Counted from the first letter of the stretch, positions 11,461-23,159 are shown. The stretch is DNA of 64,000 nucleotides from Apoderus coryli (GCA_911728435.2 OU452198.1:3100001-3164000); one strand, 5' to 3'. A program made the numbers and translations. Notes: generated by a model not told the origin, from the sequence alone.

Positions 11461-11694
11461 AAAAAATCAACGATTTTGCGTACAAGAACCCTAGAAGATC
11501 TGAAATATAAAATATGTACGTATAAATAGTGCCTCCGAAGAGATGAAAAAGAAACAAATCCCGATACTTAAAATAAATAGCTGATGTCTAAAACAAAAAA
11601 AATATACTGCTAAGTTTTTTTGACCTTCTGTTAAATATTTAAGTAAGTTTTTTTTATTTGGGTTGTAGATCGTAAACAATAAAACTCAGTTTCA

Positions 11695-11750
11695 AATATC
11701 ACTAACGTTTCGATCTATATTAGATCATCCTCCGAGTGCTACAAAATACA
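11695..11750 (-). ncRNA. Hammerhead-like ribozyme core, degenerate (left arm)
   Basis: On the minus strand the order is CGGAGGA (consensus CUGANGA with one change), a hairpin GATCT-AATAT-AGATC for stem II, then GAAAC and GTTAGTG. Stem II is perfect. The conserved U of the CUGANGA core is a G, and the expected cleavage triplet reads GUG, so this copy is probably inactive. It mirrors the copy at 12068-12125. Confidence 0.55.
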
Positions 11751-12067
11751 AATTATATGTTTACATAAAAGAAAAAAAACAAAACACATTAAAACAGGAA
11801 CATAAATTCAAAATATTAAAATAAGAAAAAAATAACAACCGAATTATAATCAGGTAATACTAAAAAAAAAACTGTAAGTATTACCTGTCTTCAGATATTA
11901 TAATTCGATTGTTGTTTTTTTTTTTTTTATTTTAATATTTTGAATTTATGTTCCTGTTTTAATGTGTTTTGTTTTTTTTTTCTTTTATGTAATTTTCAAT
12001 TAGGTAATTGTTTTTTGATAATATTTTAAATGTATGCGTTCCTTCTTGATATACATATAATTTGTAT

Positions 12068-12125
12068 TTTGCAGCACTCTGAGGATGATCTAATATAGAT
12101 CGAAACGTTAGTGATATTTAAAACT
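12068..12125 (+). ncRNA. Hammerhead-like ribozyme core (right arm)
   Basis: CTGAGGA (12079-12085) matches the CUGANGA core, then stem II GATCT-AATAT-AGATC, then GAAAC (12101-12105) and GTTAGTG. All core bases are present, but the cleavage triplet position reads GUG instead of NUH, so catalysis is doubtful. Same family as the left-arm copy. Confidence 0.55.
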
Positions 12126-12173
12126 GAGTTTTATTGTTTACGACCTACAACACAAATAAAGAAAACTTACTTA

Positions 12174-13261
12174 AAAAAATATATATATAAATTTTAGATA
12201 AATGACATAAAAATTATTACTTTTACACTTAAATATGGAGAGCTATTCGTGCCTCGAGGGCAACAGTTTATTTTTCTTTGGGTTTAAGATGCTCAATTAT
12301 GAATTATGAAGAAATTAGGCACACCACGGTACTAGTGTAGTGTAGTGTAGTGTACTGTCTTCTCTCTGATGGTGCTTCTTACTAAAAGTTGACCGATTCT
12401 CAATCTTGTTTTAATTATGGCCAAATAAAATAAAATTTGTTTTTAAATTGAACACTTGAATTGTTTATTCTTTGGATCAAAGTCCATTCAAAAAGGCTAT
12501 AGGATGACACATAGATGGCGTTACTAGAATCCTATAACTACAGGGTATTTAAAATTAAAATGGTCTCAACCAAGTTAATAATCGTTTCAGTTTCAACAAA
12601 ATCAGGTGTAGGTAGTAAGTAAGTAATATTTAACATGGGGAAAATTGAACCAATGCATTATTAAAATTTTCAATTTAATGCGGTTGTCACATTGTTGTTG
12701 TTGTTGTTTGATTATTAAAAACTAATCAATTTGATGGTGCGAATATGTCGGTTTCAATTTCTATTTTGCATTATAATAATAATAATATTATGGTGCATTT
12801 GATATTTATTCATGGCTAATGTTTTTGTTGAATATAGAATATTGCAGTTCAGGTGGTGGTTGGTTGTGGGCACCTGTCACCAATTATTACTAAATTTGTT
12901 GTTAGTTAACAATTCAACTGAATATTATTGATAGTGTAGTATTATTGTTAAAATATAGTTTGACATGCTAATAAAATGCATGTCCAATTCGAAACGTTCT
13001 ATAATTAGTCTAGTAATAATGCCTTGTCATATTCAGTAGTTCCGAATTCTTGTTTATGAGTTATTTACTACGAGGGAGAGGTCGAAATTTTTCGGCTTGA
13101 TAAATAAAAGATTTTTTTATATATGACCCTTTCTGACAAGAAATTACAATACCTACAACTTTCAATACTAAAGCAAAACTTAAGCTGTCACTGTATTGCT
13201 GGGTTAATTGACCTCAGTTGTATTCGTCGTGGTTTTGCTATGAATTCTACTACATGAGAGA
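12174..13261. other. No gene recognised; small repeats
   Basis: AT-rich. Contains a short GTGTA tandem run at about 12335-12355 and, at about 12495-12535, a copy of the CATAGATGGCGTTACTAG repeat that is inverted relative to about 6130-6180. TTG- and TAA-rich stretches occur near 12690 and 12775. No coding motif. Confidence 0.45.
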
Positions 13262-14348
13262 TAAGAAATCTAGCAAAGCAAACCTCTCCGAACTTATTAC
13301 CCGAAAAATTGCCTCCTACTTGTCTGATCGACAACACTATGTCGAATACAATGGTCATAAATCGGAAACTTTCACACCCACCAGCGGAGCGCCTCAGGGC
13401 AGTTGTTTGGCACCATTAATATTTTCAATTTTCATTAATGACATATCCCAGGAACTTACAAGCAACCATTTGATGTTTGCAGACGATCTCAAGGTGTATC
13501 GTGTTATTCGAGACAGTTCGGATTGCGTATTGTTGCAGCGCGACTTATCTAAGCTTGAGGATTGGTGTAACTATAATAAATTGCCTTTAAATATTAATAA
13601 ATGTAAGTTTGTCATATTTTCGAAATCGCAAACTGTTTTTGAATATCGCTATCGGCTGAGTGACACTGCGCTTGAGTGTTGTGATGTTGTCAGGCATCTT
13701 GGAGTTTACGTCAACACTGAATTGTCATTTAATTATCATATTCAAAGTATTACCCGAGATGCACTACGCATGCTTGGCTTTTTGTTTCGTGTTACCAAAG
13801 ATTTTAGTGATATTGAATGTATAACTAATTTGTATTGTGCTCTGGTAAGATCTAATCTTGAGTACGCATCTATAATATGGTCTCCCATTTACGAATCTCA
13901 TGCAGGACACATTGAATATATTCAGCGCAAATTCCTTAAACATTTAGCGTTTAAAATTGACGGTAGATTCCCATGTAGAGGATTCGATCATAGAGCACTG
14001 CTCGATCGCTTTCAAATGGTTTCGCTGGCTGCTCGCAGAGTGTATGCCGGACAACTCTTTCTGTTTAGGATTATAAATAGCTTGGTGGACTGTTCAAACC
14101 TACTCCGATCGTTGAATTTTAACATACCGCGCCCCTCTGCGAGGAGTAGCAGACTATTTCACGTTCCTGTTTTTCGTACTAATTATGAATCCAAAGCACC
14201 ACTACTTCGAGCATGCCAAACATGTAACATAAAAGGATTTAGTCAAGAAATTAACTATTTCAGTGAGCCTGTAAGATCTTTCTGCGCTCAATTGTCTCGG
14301 TTCCTGCAAAATCTGGCCATCTATATGTGTGCGTATTTTGTTTTGTAG
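13262..14348 (+). pseudogene. Jockey-like reverse transcriptase, C-terminal 360 residues
   Basis: The frame shows KIASYLSDRQHYVEY, the SGAPQGSCLAPLIFSIFIND motif with a proline-glutamine-glycine core, the catalytic FADD within LMFADDLKVY, then LPLNINKCKFVIFS and HLGVYVNTELSF, in the usual order for the RT palm and thumb. No frameshift or stop is seen across about 1.1 kb, so the copy is young. The finger motifs, the first catalytic D and the endonuclease are missing through 5' truncation. The first 15 residues of the open frame (13218-13262) look like flanking DNA. Not expected to be functional. Confidence 0.9.
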
Positions 14349-14454
14349 GATTATTAATTATTTTATTATTAGTAGCTTATGTATTTAGTTATATTGTCTT
14401 GTAATTGGGTATGTAACCTGTTAGACAATAAAGAATATTATTATTATTATTATA
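13262..14454 (+). mobile_element. Jockey-like non-LTR retrotransposon, 5' truncated, frame open
   Basis: A single open frame runs from the truncation point (about 13262) to a stop at 14346-14348, followed by a 3' UTR, an AATAAAG signal and a TTA-repeat tail ending at about 14454. It encodes the second half of a reverse transcriptase and the C-terminal region. The tail type and protein motifs match the elements at 1966-3200 and 18190-18880. No target duplication was recognised. Confidence 0.85.
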
Positions 14455-14522
14455 AAATCAAAGAAGAAATATATGAAGAAATTTATAGTAAACTCATGAA
14501 ATGGACGTCTATTTACTATGTA

Positions 14523-14706
14523 CAGGGTGCGCAAATTTTGATGTAGAACAACTCTGATCCCCCATTCTTGAGCTCTTTTTTGGAGAAAATTCTAATTTGG
14601 TGTATTGTCTTGTTATTACTGAAGATATTAAAAAACTTTCTACAGGCACTTTTTACGTGGAATATATTGGCGTTATTATTTATTATTTTTGTAATGGAAC
14701 ACCCTC
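14523..14706. mobile_element. Possible small inverted-repeat transposon (MITE)
   Basis: A 184-bp segment begins TACAGGGTGCGC and ends GGAACACCCTCTA. The terminal 7-8 bases form an imperfect inverted repeat flanked by TA dinucleotides, as in mariner-derived MITEs. The interior has no coding motif. The repeat is short, so chance is not excluded. Confidence 0.35.
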
Positions 14707-14825
14707 TATATATTTCGCTTCGTGCTTTCGAATTCTCATATTGCATCTGAAATATATTTTAATCGTTATCCAGAAAGACGATATCCTTGTAAAGTATATT
14801 TTTTTAGATTAATAGAATATCTTAC

Positions 14826-16410
14826 CAAACTATGTTAAGGGAAAACACACATCGGTTATATCCAACCGCATGCAAATTGCATTAAACAAAATTAAAAACT
14901 GGTGCGACGCTCAGGGATTGAATATAAATCCGAAAAAAACAGTGTTGGTACCATTCACGAGAAACAGAAAGGTGGACATTATTAACCCCACTCTCAGCGG
15001 TGAGTAAATTTGCCTTTCGGATAAAGTCAAATACCTGGGAGTAATCCTGGATAAACGACTAATCTGGAATCAGCATATAGATAAAACCATATCGAAAGCC
15101 ACCGCAGCCATATGGAAGTGTCATAGGCTACTCGGTAGGACTTGGGGGCTAAATCCAAAGCTCACATACTGGGTGTACCAAACAGTCATAAAACCCATGG
15201 TTACATACGCCTCATTAGTATGGTGGCCAAAAGTTAATATTAAGCATACACAATGCCGTCTTCAAAAGTTGCAACGGCTTGCATGTTTAGGAATAACAGG
15301 GGCAATGCGAACTTGCCCCACAGCAGCAATGGAAACGTTGCTGCATCTAATACCTTTGCCAGTCCTAGTCAAAAAAGAGGCAGCAGTTGGCGCTCTGAAA
15401 CTGGCACAGGTAATGGCATACAAATCTGGCGATCTGGAGGGACACATGGGAATCCTGAATCTAATACCTTTGGATTCAGGAAGAAAACCGTCGGACGCTT
15501 TGCCACGCAAACATGATTTTGAAATCCCATTTGAAGTGGTCATTGCAGACCGTCAAAAATGGCTAAAATGGGGAACCACGATTCCCAGAAAACACATCCG
15601 CTGGTATACGGACGGTTCAAACGGAATAGAAGGGAACACAGGCATGGGAGTATACGGGCCTAATTGCAGGCTCTGTGAACCTCTCGGGAAAAGTCCCACT
15701 ATATTCCAAGCAGAGATCTACGCTATTAATCGTTGTGCTCAAGAATGCCTGCAGAGAGGCATCCCGGAACGGCAGATCAATATTATGTCAGACAGTCAAG
15801 CTGCGTTAAAAGCACTGAGGTCTTACACCTTCCCGTCAAAGCTAGCATGGGAATGCAAACAGACCCTAAATCAACTGGCAGCTCAGGGAAAAAGATTACT
15901 CTGACATGGGTGCCAGGACATGAAGACATAGAGGGGAACGAAGCGGCGGACCAACTTGCAAAAGAGGGCGCAAACGCTTCGTTCTGCGGCCCGGAACCGA
16001 TCTTTGGCCTTCCAAAAAGCCATATGAAGGAAGAACTTCGGAGATGGGAAAAGGAACAACTTAAGTCCTACTGGAGAAACACTCCAGGCCTAAGACAATG
16101 AAAAAGGTTTATCAAACCTTCAGAGGCCAACGCAGGGAAGCTTATCCAACTGGAGAGAAGCGACCGAAGGGGAATTACAGGCCTTTTTACGGGACACCAC
16201 CCAGTGAAGTACCATCTCAAAAAGATGGACCTAACCGAGGACGACACTTGTCGGTTTTGCGAAGACGCAACAGAGACAACAGAACACGTGCTCTGTGAGT
16301 GCATGGCACTTTTCTGCAAAAGGATAAAACACCTTGGAGGGGAATTTAGCCCCCAGAGAAATCATCAACTTTATGAAAAGTGTGGGACAGCTGGGCAATT
16401 CATAGATTAG
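14826..16410 (+). pseudogene. Reverse transcriptase C-terminus, RNase H and zinc knuckle, three lesions
   Basis: From 14826 the frame reads an RT segment (KNWCDAQGLNINPKKT, then VKYLGVILDKRL), interrupted by a stop at about 15006. From 15173 it continues TVIKPMVTYASLVWW and into RNase H: D in RWYTDGSNG, E in FQAEIYAI, D in IMSDSQAAL. A single-base loss at about 15890 shifts the frame, after which WVPGHEDIEGNEAADQLAK supplies the last RNase H histidine and aspartate. A second shift near 16085 leads to LFTGHHPVKYHL and a CRFCEDATETTEHVLCEC zinc knuckle (C-x2-C-x8-H-x4-C), ending at 16410. The protein would copy and insert its own RNA, but this copy is broken and lacks the endonuclease and catalytic RT core. 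Confidence 0.88.
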
Positions 16411-16612
16411 AGATTCACAAAAAATCTTCTGCAGGTCGAAGTGAGGGGAGGCCAAACCGCCTAAACGACTCCGATAAAACAATCTACCAAACTAAGGGGA
16501 TGATCTTCTTGGACTAAAATGCCACTGAAGTTAGAAGTCTAGTAACGTTGTGGAAATATATATTGACGAATATCAATAAAATTCAATGTAATTAAATCCT
16601 ATCCTATCCTAA
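14826..16612 (+). mobile_element. RNase H-bearing non-LTR retrotransposon (I/R1-like group), 5' truncated
   Basis: The insert begins in the reverse-transcriptase palm/thumb region, continues through an RNase H domain and a C-terminal zinc knuckle, and ends in a 3' UTR with an unusual tail of ATCCT repeats (about 16593-16612). Several lineages of the Jockey/I superfamily carry such an RNase H domain. Frame breaks are few, so decay is moderate. Confidence 0.8.
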
Positions 16613-18189
16613 TAAAATTTAATGTATTTTTAAAATTCAACATTCGTTACTAAATATTTGCTTGCCTTTGCATTTGAAGGCTGATCAAACAGCCTTAAGT
16701 TTTTTAAAGGGTGGTGGAAAATAATAATAAAGAATATACAGGGCGACATAGAAAAAAGTACATTGCATAGTGCCACATAATAGAGGACACTAAAATAAGA
16801 AAAAAAGTTCCCATGAACACGGGTCCGCAAGGCCTTCGGTTAAAAGATACGGGGTGTTGAATTTTAATTTTTTTGGGTTTTTTTTGAATATCTTTAGCCA
16901 AAGACGCAAGAAATGGATAAAATGTGGTATACAGGGGTTTTTTATCATGCTAAGTTTAAATGTGATCTTAGTTTTGTGATTACTGATAGAGGGCGCTAAA
17001 TACAGGGTTCCATCCCTATTGAATCGGTCGTAACTTTTTTGCTATACACTGTATGTGATTTTCCACTGAAAAAAATTGTTATCCCTTCTTTTATACTTAA
17101 GAAAGGTATACCTTGTCCAAGTCGCTAGAAGCAATGGTTCCAGTACAAATGCATCTAAAAGCCGACAATGCACGCAAATTATTCAAAAAGCACCAAAGTA
17201 ACCTTTGCAAAAACAATGATAAATACAAATTAAATAATGTGTCATATCGAGTTGGGGTTTTTTATATAATTTTAAACTAAGATTAGAAATACTATACTTA
17301 ATATGTGTGAGCTATGCCAACATCTTATGAAGGTTTTTATTAAGGCAACACTAAGCGGTTTTAAATTTAGTTTTTAAGTTGCATAAATACATCTTTGGCA
17401 CAATAGTAACTATAGAAAAGCCAGAAGACATACCCACAATTCAACTTATAACCTACTCTTTTAACTTCACCGCAACTCCATCAATATTATATGTAATGTG
17501 TGTAGGTATACACTGTAAGAGGAAAGAAATTAAGTTTTAACTTTATTTAATTGACTTCTAGGAACTTGTTCAATGGAATCGTTAGTCAAACAGTGAGTGA
17601 AAAGAAATAGGGGAGCGGAAAAGGGAGAGAGAACCGAAGTTTCATGAGGAACAGGCGAACAAGACAAGTGAAAATAAGTTCAAAGCTGAAGTCGAAGAAA
17701 AATTAAATAAAACATCGATATAAATTAAAACTCTTGTGAAAGGTGCATTGTTCACGTTTATACATAGTTTCTATTTATACAGGTCGTCTTAAAAGACTAG
17801 TTTTTATTTATTTGGAACAACTTACACAAGTCATATGACCCAGTTATAGAGTGTGTTTACAAGAATAACATTAATAACAATAACAACAAAGAAAAAACAA
17901 AGAACAAAACTTAAAACTAAATATGTATGAAAAAACTAAAGAAAAACAGGAAAAAAAATCGACAAAAAAATACATTTTCTAATAATCGAATTATCCTGAA
18001 ATTAATTGAGAGATAATTGGTTTCCTAAATTTTTTTAAACTGTCATAAAAAATGTCAGCAATTTTGCACCTCATTATAATCAACGAAATTGGTGTTCTGT
18101 ACTGATAGTTGTCCTAGGGGTTTCCAGACTACAAGTTAAATTATTTTTCATGCGAGTCCTTGACGATGTTACTGAGATGCGCATTTTCT
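16613..18189. other. No gene recognised
   Basis: AT-rich interval. Several TACAGGG-type motifs (about 16737, 16931, 17003) suggest ends of small inverted-repeat transposons, but I could not pair them convincingly. No coding motif in either strand. Confidence 0.4.
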
Positions 18190-18880
18190 CTAATGTAATA
18201 TTATCAAATTTCGTACTATTAAGAATTTTAAATAAGTACAATATTCCCTGCAAAGTTCTTCTATTGCAGAGGTTTTCTTATTTTTAAACTCCTTCCAAGA
18301 TTTCGATAGGATGCGTTTCTGGATAATGTGGTCTGAGAATGTCAGTCTTCTGCCCAAAAACACCCCCAGGGCTTTAATGAAATCAGTTGTATACATAATA
18401 TGTTATTGTTAATCGAGTATGAGAATTGTATGGGTGTTTTTATATAATGATAGGTCATAGTTTTACATTTTGGTATATTAAAAGGCAAACGACTTTGTAT
18501 TGACCATTTGTAGATATAGTATAAGTCCTTTTGAAGTTCAACACAGTCGCGCAAAATTGTAATCGGCTTGAAAATTTTCATGTCATCAGCAAACAAACAA
18601 CATGTACTAGACTTCACCACTGCTACTATTTATAAATCTGAAAAACAGAAGAGGACCTAGAGTGCTTCTCTGAGGGACTTCCGTTGAGAGTACAAATGTG
18701 TCAGACTCGACTCCTTAGATCGAAACGTATTGCTTCCTATTTTCTAAATACGATTTCAGAAAAATACACATAGTTTCTGAAAATGATTTTGCTCTTAATT
18801 TCATTAAAAGTATTGAATGGTCAAGTCTGTCAAAAGCTCGTGCAAAATCTAAGATCTCCGTTCGCTAAGGTTTCTGCTGT
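18190..18880 (-). pseudogene. Jockey-like reverse transcriptase remnant, heavily decayed
   Basis: On the minus strand, from 18880 downward, the sequence reads EILDFARAFDRLDHSILL (RT motif with the first catalytic D region), a damaged PQG motif near 18690, the catalytic LFADDMKIF (about 18580), then LPFNIPKCKTM and ALGVFLGRRLTFSDHI. Several frameshifts and stops break it. The order and wording match the elements at 1966-3200 and 13262-14454, so it is an older relative. No 3' tail was located with certainty. Confidence 0.8.
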
Positions 18881-20398
18881 CAATGTTACAAAATTAAGTA
18901 TTGCAAAGTAATTGCAGATCAGATCAGACAGTATAGAATTGCCTCAAGTTATAGGTAATTTATTTATAGGTTTGTTTCTTTTCCAATTTTAATCATTTTT
19001 CTTTCCTGTTGCAGCCCTCGAATGCTTCATCAGAGCTCTGCTACCAGCATGGATAATTGTACAAAGAACTAAAACTATCCAAAGTTACAGGTTAGATAGT
19101 TACAAAATAAAAACTTAAACCACAAGGACCGTGAAAAAATCAACAAAAAATTTTCATAAAAATTACGTAAAATTGATTGTTAATGTTTGAAATGAAAGTC
19201 CACGCAAAATGAGTTTAATAAAATAATCTGTATTTGTTTTATTTTAAATTCGTAAAAATGTTTATACAAACTTTTTTTCACCATAATTTGCACCTCTAAA
19301 AACGATACGCCACTGTCAAGAGTGGAACATGGCGGCCTACTATATTAGCAGTTCGCGCATCTGTCGAACTCTATATCTCTGGCCACGATGCGACGCATGC
19401 AAATCTGTCACGTAAATCGTCAATTTCTTCCATAAACACTCCGATTTACTCGTGATACGCTTTTGTAGAACTGTCACTTTAGAAATACCCACTAGATTTA
19501 TTCGATTTTCCAAAGCACACTATTATTATTTGTAGCACATATTGTGTATATTTATTGCAGTTCATATCACGTGTAACCCAATTATTACGTGGTATGCTAT
19601 TATATCTATAATAATGGATATGTTATACCTACTTAATGTGGTATGCCGCATATACTTTATCGATCGAAGATGCGTATCTGATAGCGTGAAATGAATTTTT
19701 AATGGCGCAATGAAAGTTTCTTTTTATCCTTTAATATTATTAATTATAATGTATGCTATATACGATTACAGAAGGAAAAGTCTACCTGGGTGGGACTGTA
19801 TAACTAAAAAAATCGGTAGTGTTTTCCCAAAACTTTCCGTTTTTCCCAGTGCGGGAAAGTAAAATCTGATGCATCGGTTTCGTTTTAAACTATGCTTCAT
19901 CAGGGAAACCTTTATCTTAAAATAGAGATCCCTTGTATGATTCCTTGAAGCAACACTCTCAGCTTGGGCACAAGTGGTTTCAATGAGACAAAATGTAAAA
20001 TTGATTCTGATTTTTTGATAAATTACATTCATTTTATGCGTAAAAACGGCATATTTTGCTGATGTTGGTTCCAGAATGGCTGAATATATGTTTGAAAGGC
20101 GCAAGTCTATTCAATCTCTTGAAACCAATATGTCCAGAAAGCCATGTTCAATAACATGAAGACCATTCACAAATTCTCAACGTATCTATCCGCCAATCCA
20201 AGTAAGATAACCATCAACATAAATTCAATAAAAAATAGATGATTATCCACCTTCAAAAAGTCCCCCTTGTGATAGGATATTTATTCTTAAATTGTAAGCA
20301 ATTTTGGTTTAGCTGCGCTAGATCCTGACGTATGATGCTTAGGCACTTTTGATATTCTCTGCAAATGGTGAAACTTACTTCTGGATCAATCCTGCGTC
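18881..20398. other. No gene recognised
   Basis: AT-rich interval with no supported gene. A stretch near 19005-19045 contains, on the minus strand, CTGATGAAGCATTCGAGGGC, which recalls a hammerhead CUGAUGA but lacks the GAAA partner. An open frame at 19766-20104 (minus) has no recognised motif. Confidence 0.4.
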
Positions 20399-20399
20399 A

Positions 20400-20456
20400 A
20401 GTTTACACTAGCTAACGTTTCGCTGATCATTCTATTAGCTTCTTCAGAGCAATTTT
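20400..20456 (-). ncRNA. Hammerhead-like ribozyme core
   Basis: On the minus strand: CTGAAGA, stem II from GCTAAT and GATCAGC with one mismatch, GAAAC, a GTTAGCTA stem/loop III, then GTG at the cleavage triplet. A canonical site would need NUH; relatives at 20567 and 39865 have GTA there, which suggests this copy has lost a working site. Confidence 0.45.
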
Positions 20457-20600
20457 GGGTAACCTCTCACACCGGTCTGCGTTTTACTTGTGGATCCGGG
20501 GCTGGTCGGCGATAGAGGGGGCGCCGTTGATTCCTCGATTGCAAATGATCAGCGAAACGTTAGCTAGTATAAATTTGCCGCCGGATTATTGTTTCTCAAG
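20400..20600. repeat. Short inverted repeat with hammerhead-like sequences
   Basis: CTAGCTAACGTTTCGCTGAT at about 20409-20428 is repeated in reverse complement at about 20546-20567 (ATCAGCGAAACGTTAGCTAG). The left, minus-strand arm retains a fuller hammerhead core. The right arm keeps only GAAAC, GTTAGCTA and GTA. The same module occurs at 39818-39878. The 120 bases between the arms are unusually GC-rich (GGCGATAGAGGGGGCGCC). Confidence 0.6.
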
Positions 20601-21042
20601 GTTCTCTACATCTGAGATAAACATTTTTTGGCATTATCATGGGTGTGTATTGAGGAAAATTGGCTAATTTAAGGGGGTCCTGGGCAGATAAGCTAATATG
20701 CTCATAAAATGGCAGTTTTGTAAATCTTGCAAATTATTTAAAAAAGACAGATTCGTCAAGTGTCCGAAAATTATCCAGATGAACCTGGAAATTTTCACCA
20801 CAAAAAAGTGCTAGAAAACTAGGAGTAACTGCGAAAAAATGCAGTTCCTTTGGTTTTTTACCAATAACTCAAAAAATATACCGTTTTGAAAGAAAGTGTA
20901 ACAATACAAAAATAAAGTACAATAAATTCTCTACAAATTAGGTCTCTTACATTTTTTTTTTTTCGATAAACGGTTTCGCCGCTAGCGAGCATTGAAATTC
21001 GATCAAATCTCCATAGTCGACAAAAAAACAACACAGAATGAC
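20601..21042. other. No gene recognised
   Basis: AT-rich spacer before the deleted mariner; nothing identifiable. Confidence 0.45.
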
Positions 21043-21912
21043 GCCTTTTATATTTCGGGATTGGATAACAACAACAAATATTAATAATCGAAAATCACTT
21101 TATTGTTTTTCAAAATATTCCCCATGAAGATCTATACACTCTTGCTACTCTGATTGAGGTATCTCCAAAATACGTACGGGAATAAAAAGAAGTCATTCGG
21201 TGCCAAGTCAGGACTATACGGCGGATGACTCATCAAATCGATGTGAGCTCGCATTGTCATGGTGAAGAGTGATCCGTCTTCGGCGGTTGGTTTTCCTGAT
21301 TTCTTGGAAGACAACTGGCAAACAAATGGTTGTGTACCACTCAGAATTGACTGTTCTGCGTTATTCTAGTGGTACGGTTGCGACATGTCCAGTTTTTTCG
21401 AAAAAACAGGCGACCATTTGCTTGGAAGTGCTTCGTGCGCGAACAACTTTTGTTGGATTTGGCTCATCTTGAAACACTTATACAGCCGACTGCTGTTTAC
21501 TTTCGGGCTCATACGCGTAAATACACGATTCATCACCTGTCACGATGTCATAGACGTGTTTCGAAGCACCGCGATCGTATTTTTTGAGCATTTCTTTCGA
21601 CCAATCGACACGAGCATTTTTTTGAGCGATTGACAAATTATGTGGGATCCAACGCAAATAAATTTTTTTGACAGTCAATTGTTTATGCAATATTGAATGT
21701 ATGCTGGTCCCACTAATCCCTAAGGTTGTCTCAATCTCTTGATATGTCACATGACGATCTTGCAATATCAGTTCGCGCACAGCATCAATGGTTTTCGGAA
21801 CAACACAGTTGTTTCGTGAAGGTCGTCCAAAATCAGTATTTCAATTTTACGATAGAGCTGTCAGTTGCCAGATTGCAACACCAGGGTTGCCAAATCCCGA
21901 AATATAAAAGGC
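21043..21912 (-). mobile_element. Mariner element, internally deleted, with perfect 20-bp inverted repeats
   Basis: The 20 bases 21043-21062 (GCCTTTTATATTTCGGGATT) are exactly repeated in reverse complement at 21893-21912. Between them lies a decayed mariner transposase on the minus strand. At 870 bp the element is shorter than a typical 1.3-kb mariner, and the N-terminal coding part is missing. No clear TA pair abuts the repeats, so the true ends may extend a few bases. Perfect ends with a ruined gene suggest mobilisation in trans. Confidence 0.8.
21132..21780 (-). pseudogene. Mariner transposase remnant (DD34D type)
   Basis: Minus-strand reading from 21780 gives the second helix-turn-helix (VTYQEIETTLGISGTSIHSI), the mariner signature RWIPHNLSIAQK, VDWSKEMLKKY, and the first catalytic D in IVTGDESCIYAY. 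After a stop at about 21478 the remaining parts appear in other frames: LHHDNASSH (second D, about 21255) and SHPPYSPDLAPNDFFLF (third D). Several frameshifts break it. The WVPHxL-like signature and SPDLAP are hallmarks of true mariners, unlike the DUF4817-like copies at 6810 and 33896. Confidence 0.88.
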
Positions 21913-22707
21913 AACCCTCGTACAATTGCTCTGCGAACGAAAATAGTCACTTTGCGTATGGAAAATCATCGATCAGTTGTAGTTCAAAGGGCACCAACAA
22001 GGCGCATAATAATCAAAACGGTTGGGCGATTTGAAGAACAGGGGCAAAAGACATTTGGGAAGACCTCCTAGAGGTCGTTGCATTGCAAACATTGAATCAG
22101 TTCGGGAAAGTGTTGCCAGATGAGAGTTTTGCGACTTTATCCAGAATTTGTCTGGAGTTGTTCCGTGAATTCCTGAACATCGCAGAAAATGAAGAAATTT
22201 TTTTTTATAAATAAACACTAGCCACTTGTATTTATTAAAACTCATTCCATTTATTTCATAATGACTTAAGTTCTTCCACACTTCTTTATTGTTACTCTCA
22301 CGGTGAGTTTGTATAGTGTTCCGACACACAACTTTTCTTTTGTGTACCTTTGGTGAAACAATTAATAATAACTTTCATTTCTCTTTGCCAGAACACTTAT
22401 AATACACCACCTCGCACACTAAACTTATTTCCAAAGTTTAACTTCTTTTTCCGTCCATGTTGGGCGCTTTCTATGTGTTTTTTTTCTCTGCTCTTGCGGT
22501 TTCCTTGTTTAGACACAATATACCTCGATGTTTTCGTACAATGCTCTTCAGAAGTTACGAAACACACTTATTCAAGATATTATGTAGTGGCTGAAGGTAA
22601 CTCTGATATGATCTGGATCTAATATTATTTGATTTACCTAATAATTTAAAATTGTTGTTTTGTTATATTAATTCGAATTATAAATTATTAGCTCTCGATA
22701 TCATATA
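21913..22707. other. No gene recognised
   Basis: Bases about 21930-22080 read on the plus strand like a helix-turn-helix start of another transposase (RTIALRTKIVTLRMENH), but no catalytic motif follows. The rest is AT-rich without a named feature. Confidence 0.35.
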
Positions 22708-23159
22708 CAGTGTGTCCCAGGATAGATGTAACAAGAGGTGTGAAGGACAAAACAATTTTGAATTTTGGAAAGACATTTGGTGAATGAGTCCTGCTTGTTT
22801 TAAAACTAAAGTACCCAAAAAATGAGTAAAATCCGTGTTGTACAGGGTGTTTTATAAACAAATTTATAAAAATCATCATCAATGGGGTGTCTTTATTTTA
22901 CAATATACACCAAAATTCTACTAACAAAAGTTGTTTAGAATGCAATTTTATATCCCCGCACTGCATTTCAGGAATATAAAAGCGTATTTTTGGGAAAATT
23001 ACTTTTTTGCGATACTTAGTATTATCATAAAATACCTCGTAATATTTTATTTTGTATCTTAGAACAAACGCCACATAAACATTATAGGTAACACATAACA
23101 AAATTGAGATAACAAACGTCCATATCCGCACATTTTTCAATCCTTCGTCTGAATTCCTT

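Larger units (their letters stand above)
11639..12173. mobile_element. Foldback, probably Penelope-like, with a hammerhead-like core in each arm
   Basis: The left arm (from AAGTAAGTTTTTTTTATTTG at about 11641) is repeated in reverse complement at the right end (to about 12172). The arms meet near 11870-11900, around AGTATTACCTG. The right arm has about 60 extra bases at 11988-12050. Each arm contains the outward part of a hammerhead ribozyme followed by GATATTTRAAACTGAGTTTT. Penelope-like elements are known to carry hammerhead motifs in their terminal repeats and to leave inverted, truncated copies, so this is the likeliest origin. No reverse transcriptase is present. Confidence 0.6.

Noticed and set aside
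19005..19045. CTGATGAAGCATTCGAGGGC on the minus strand as a possible hammerhead
   Set aside because: CUGAUGA is there, but no GAAA and no cleavage triplet follow in position.
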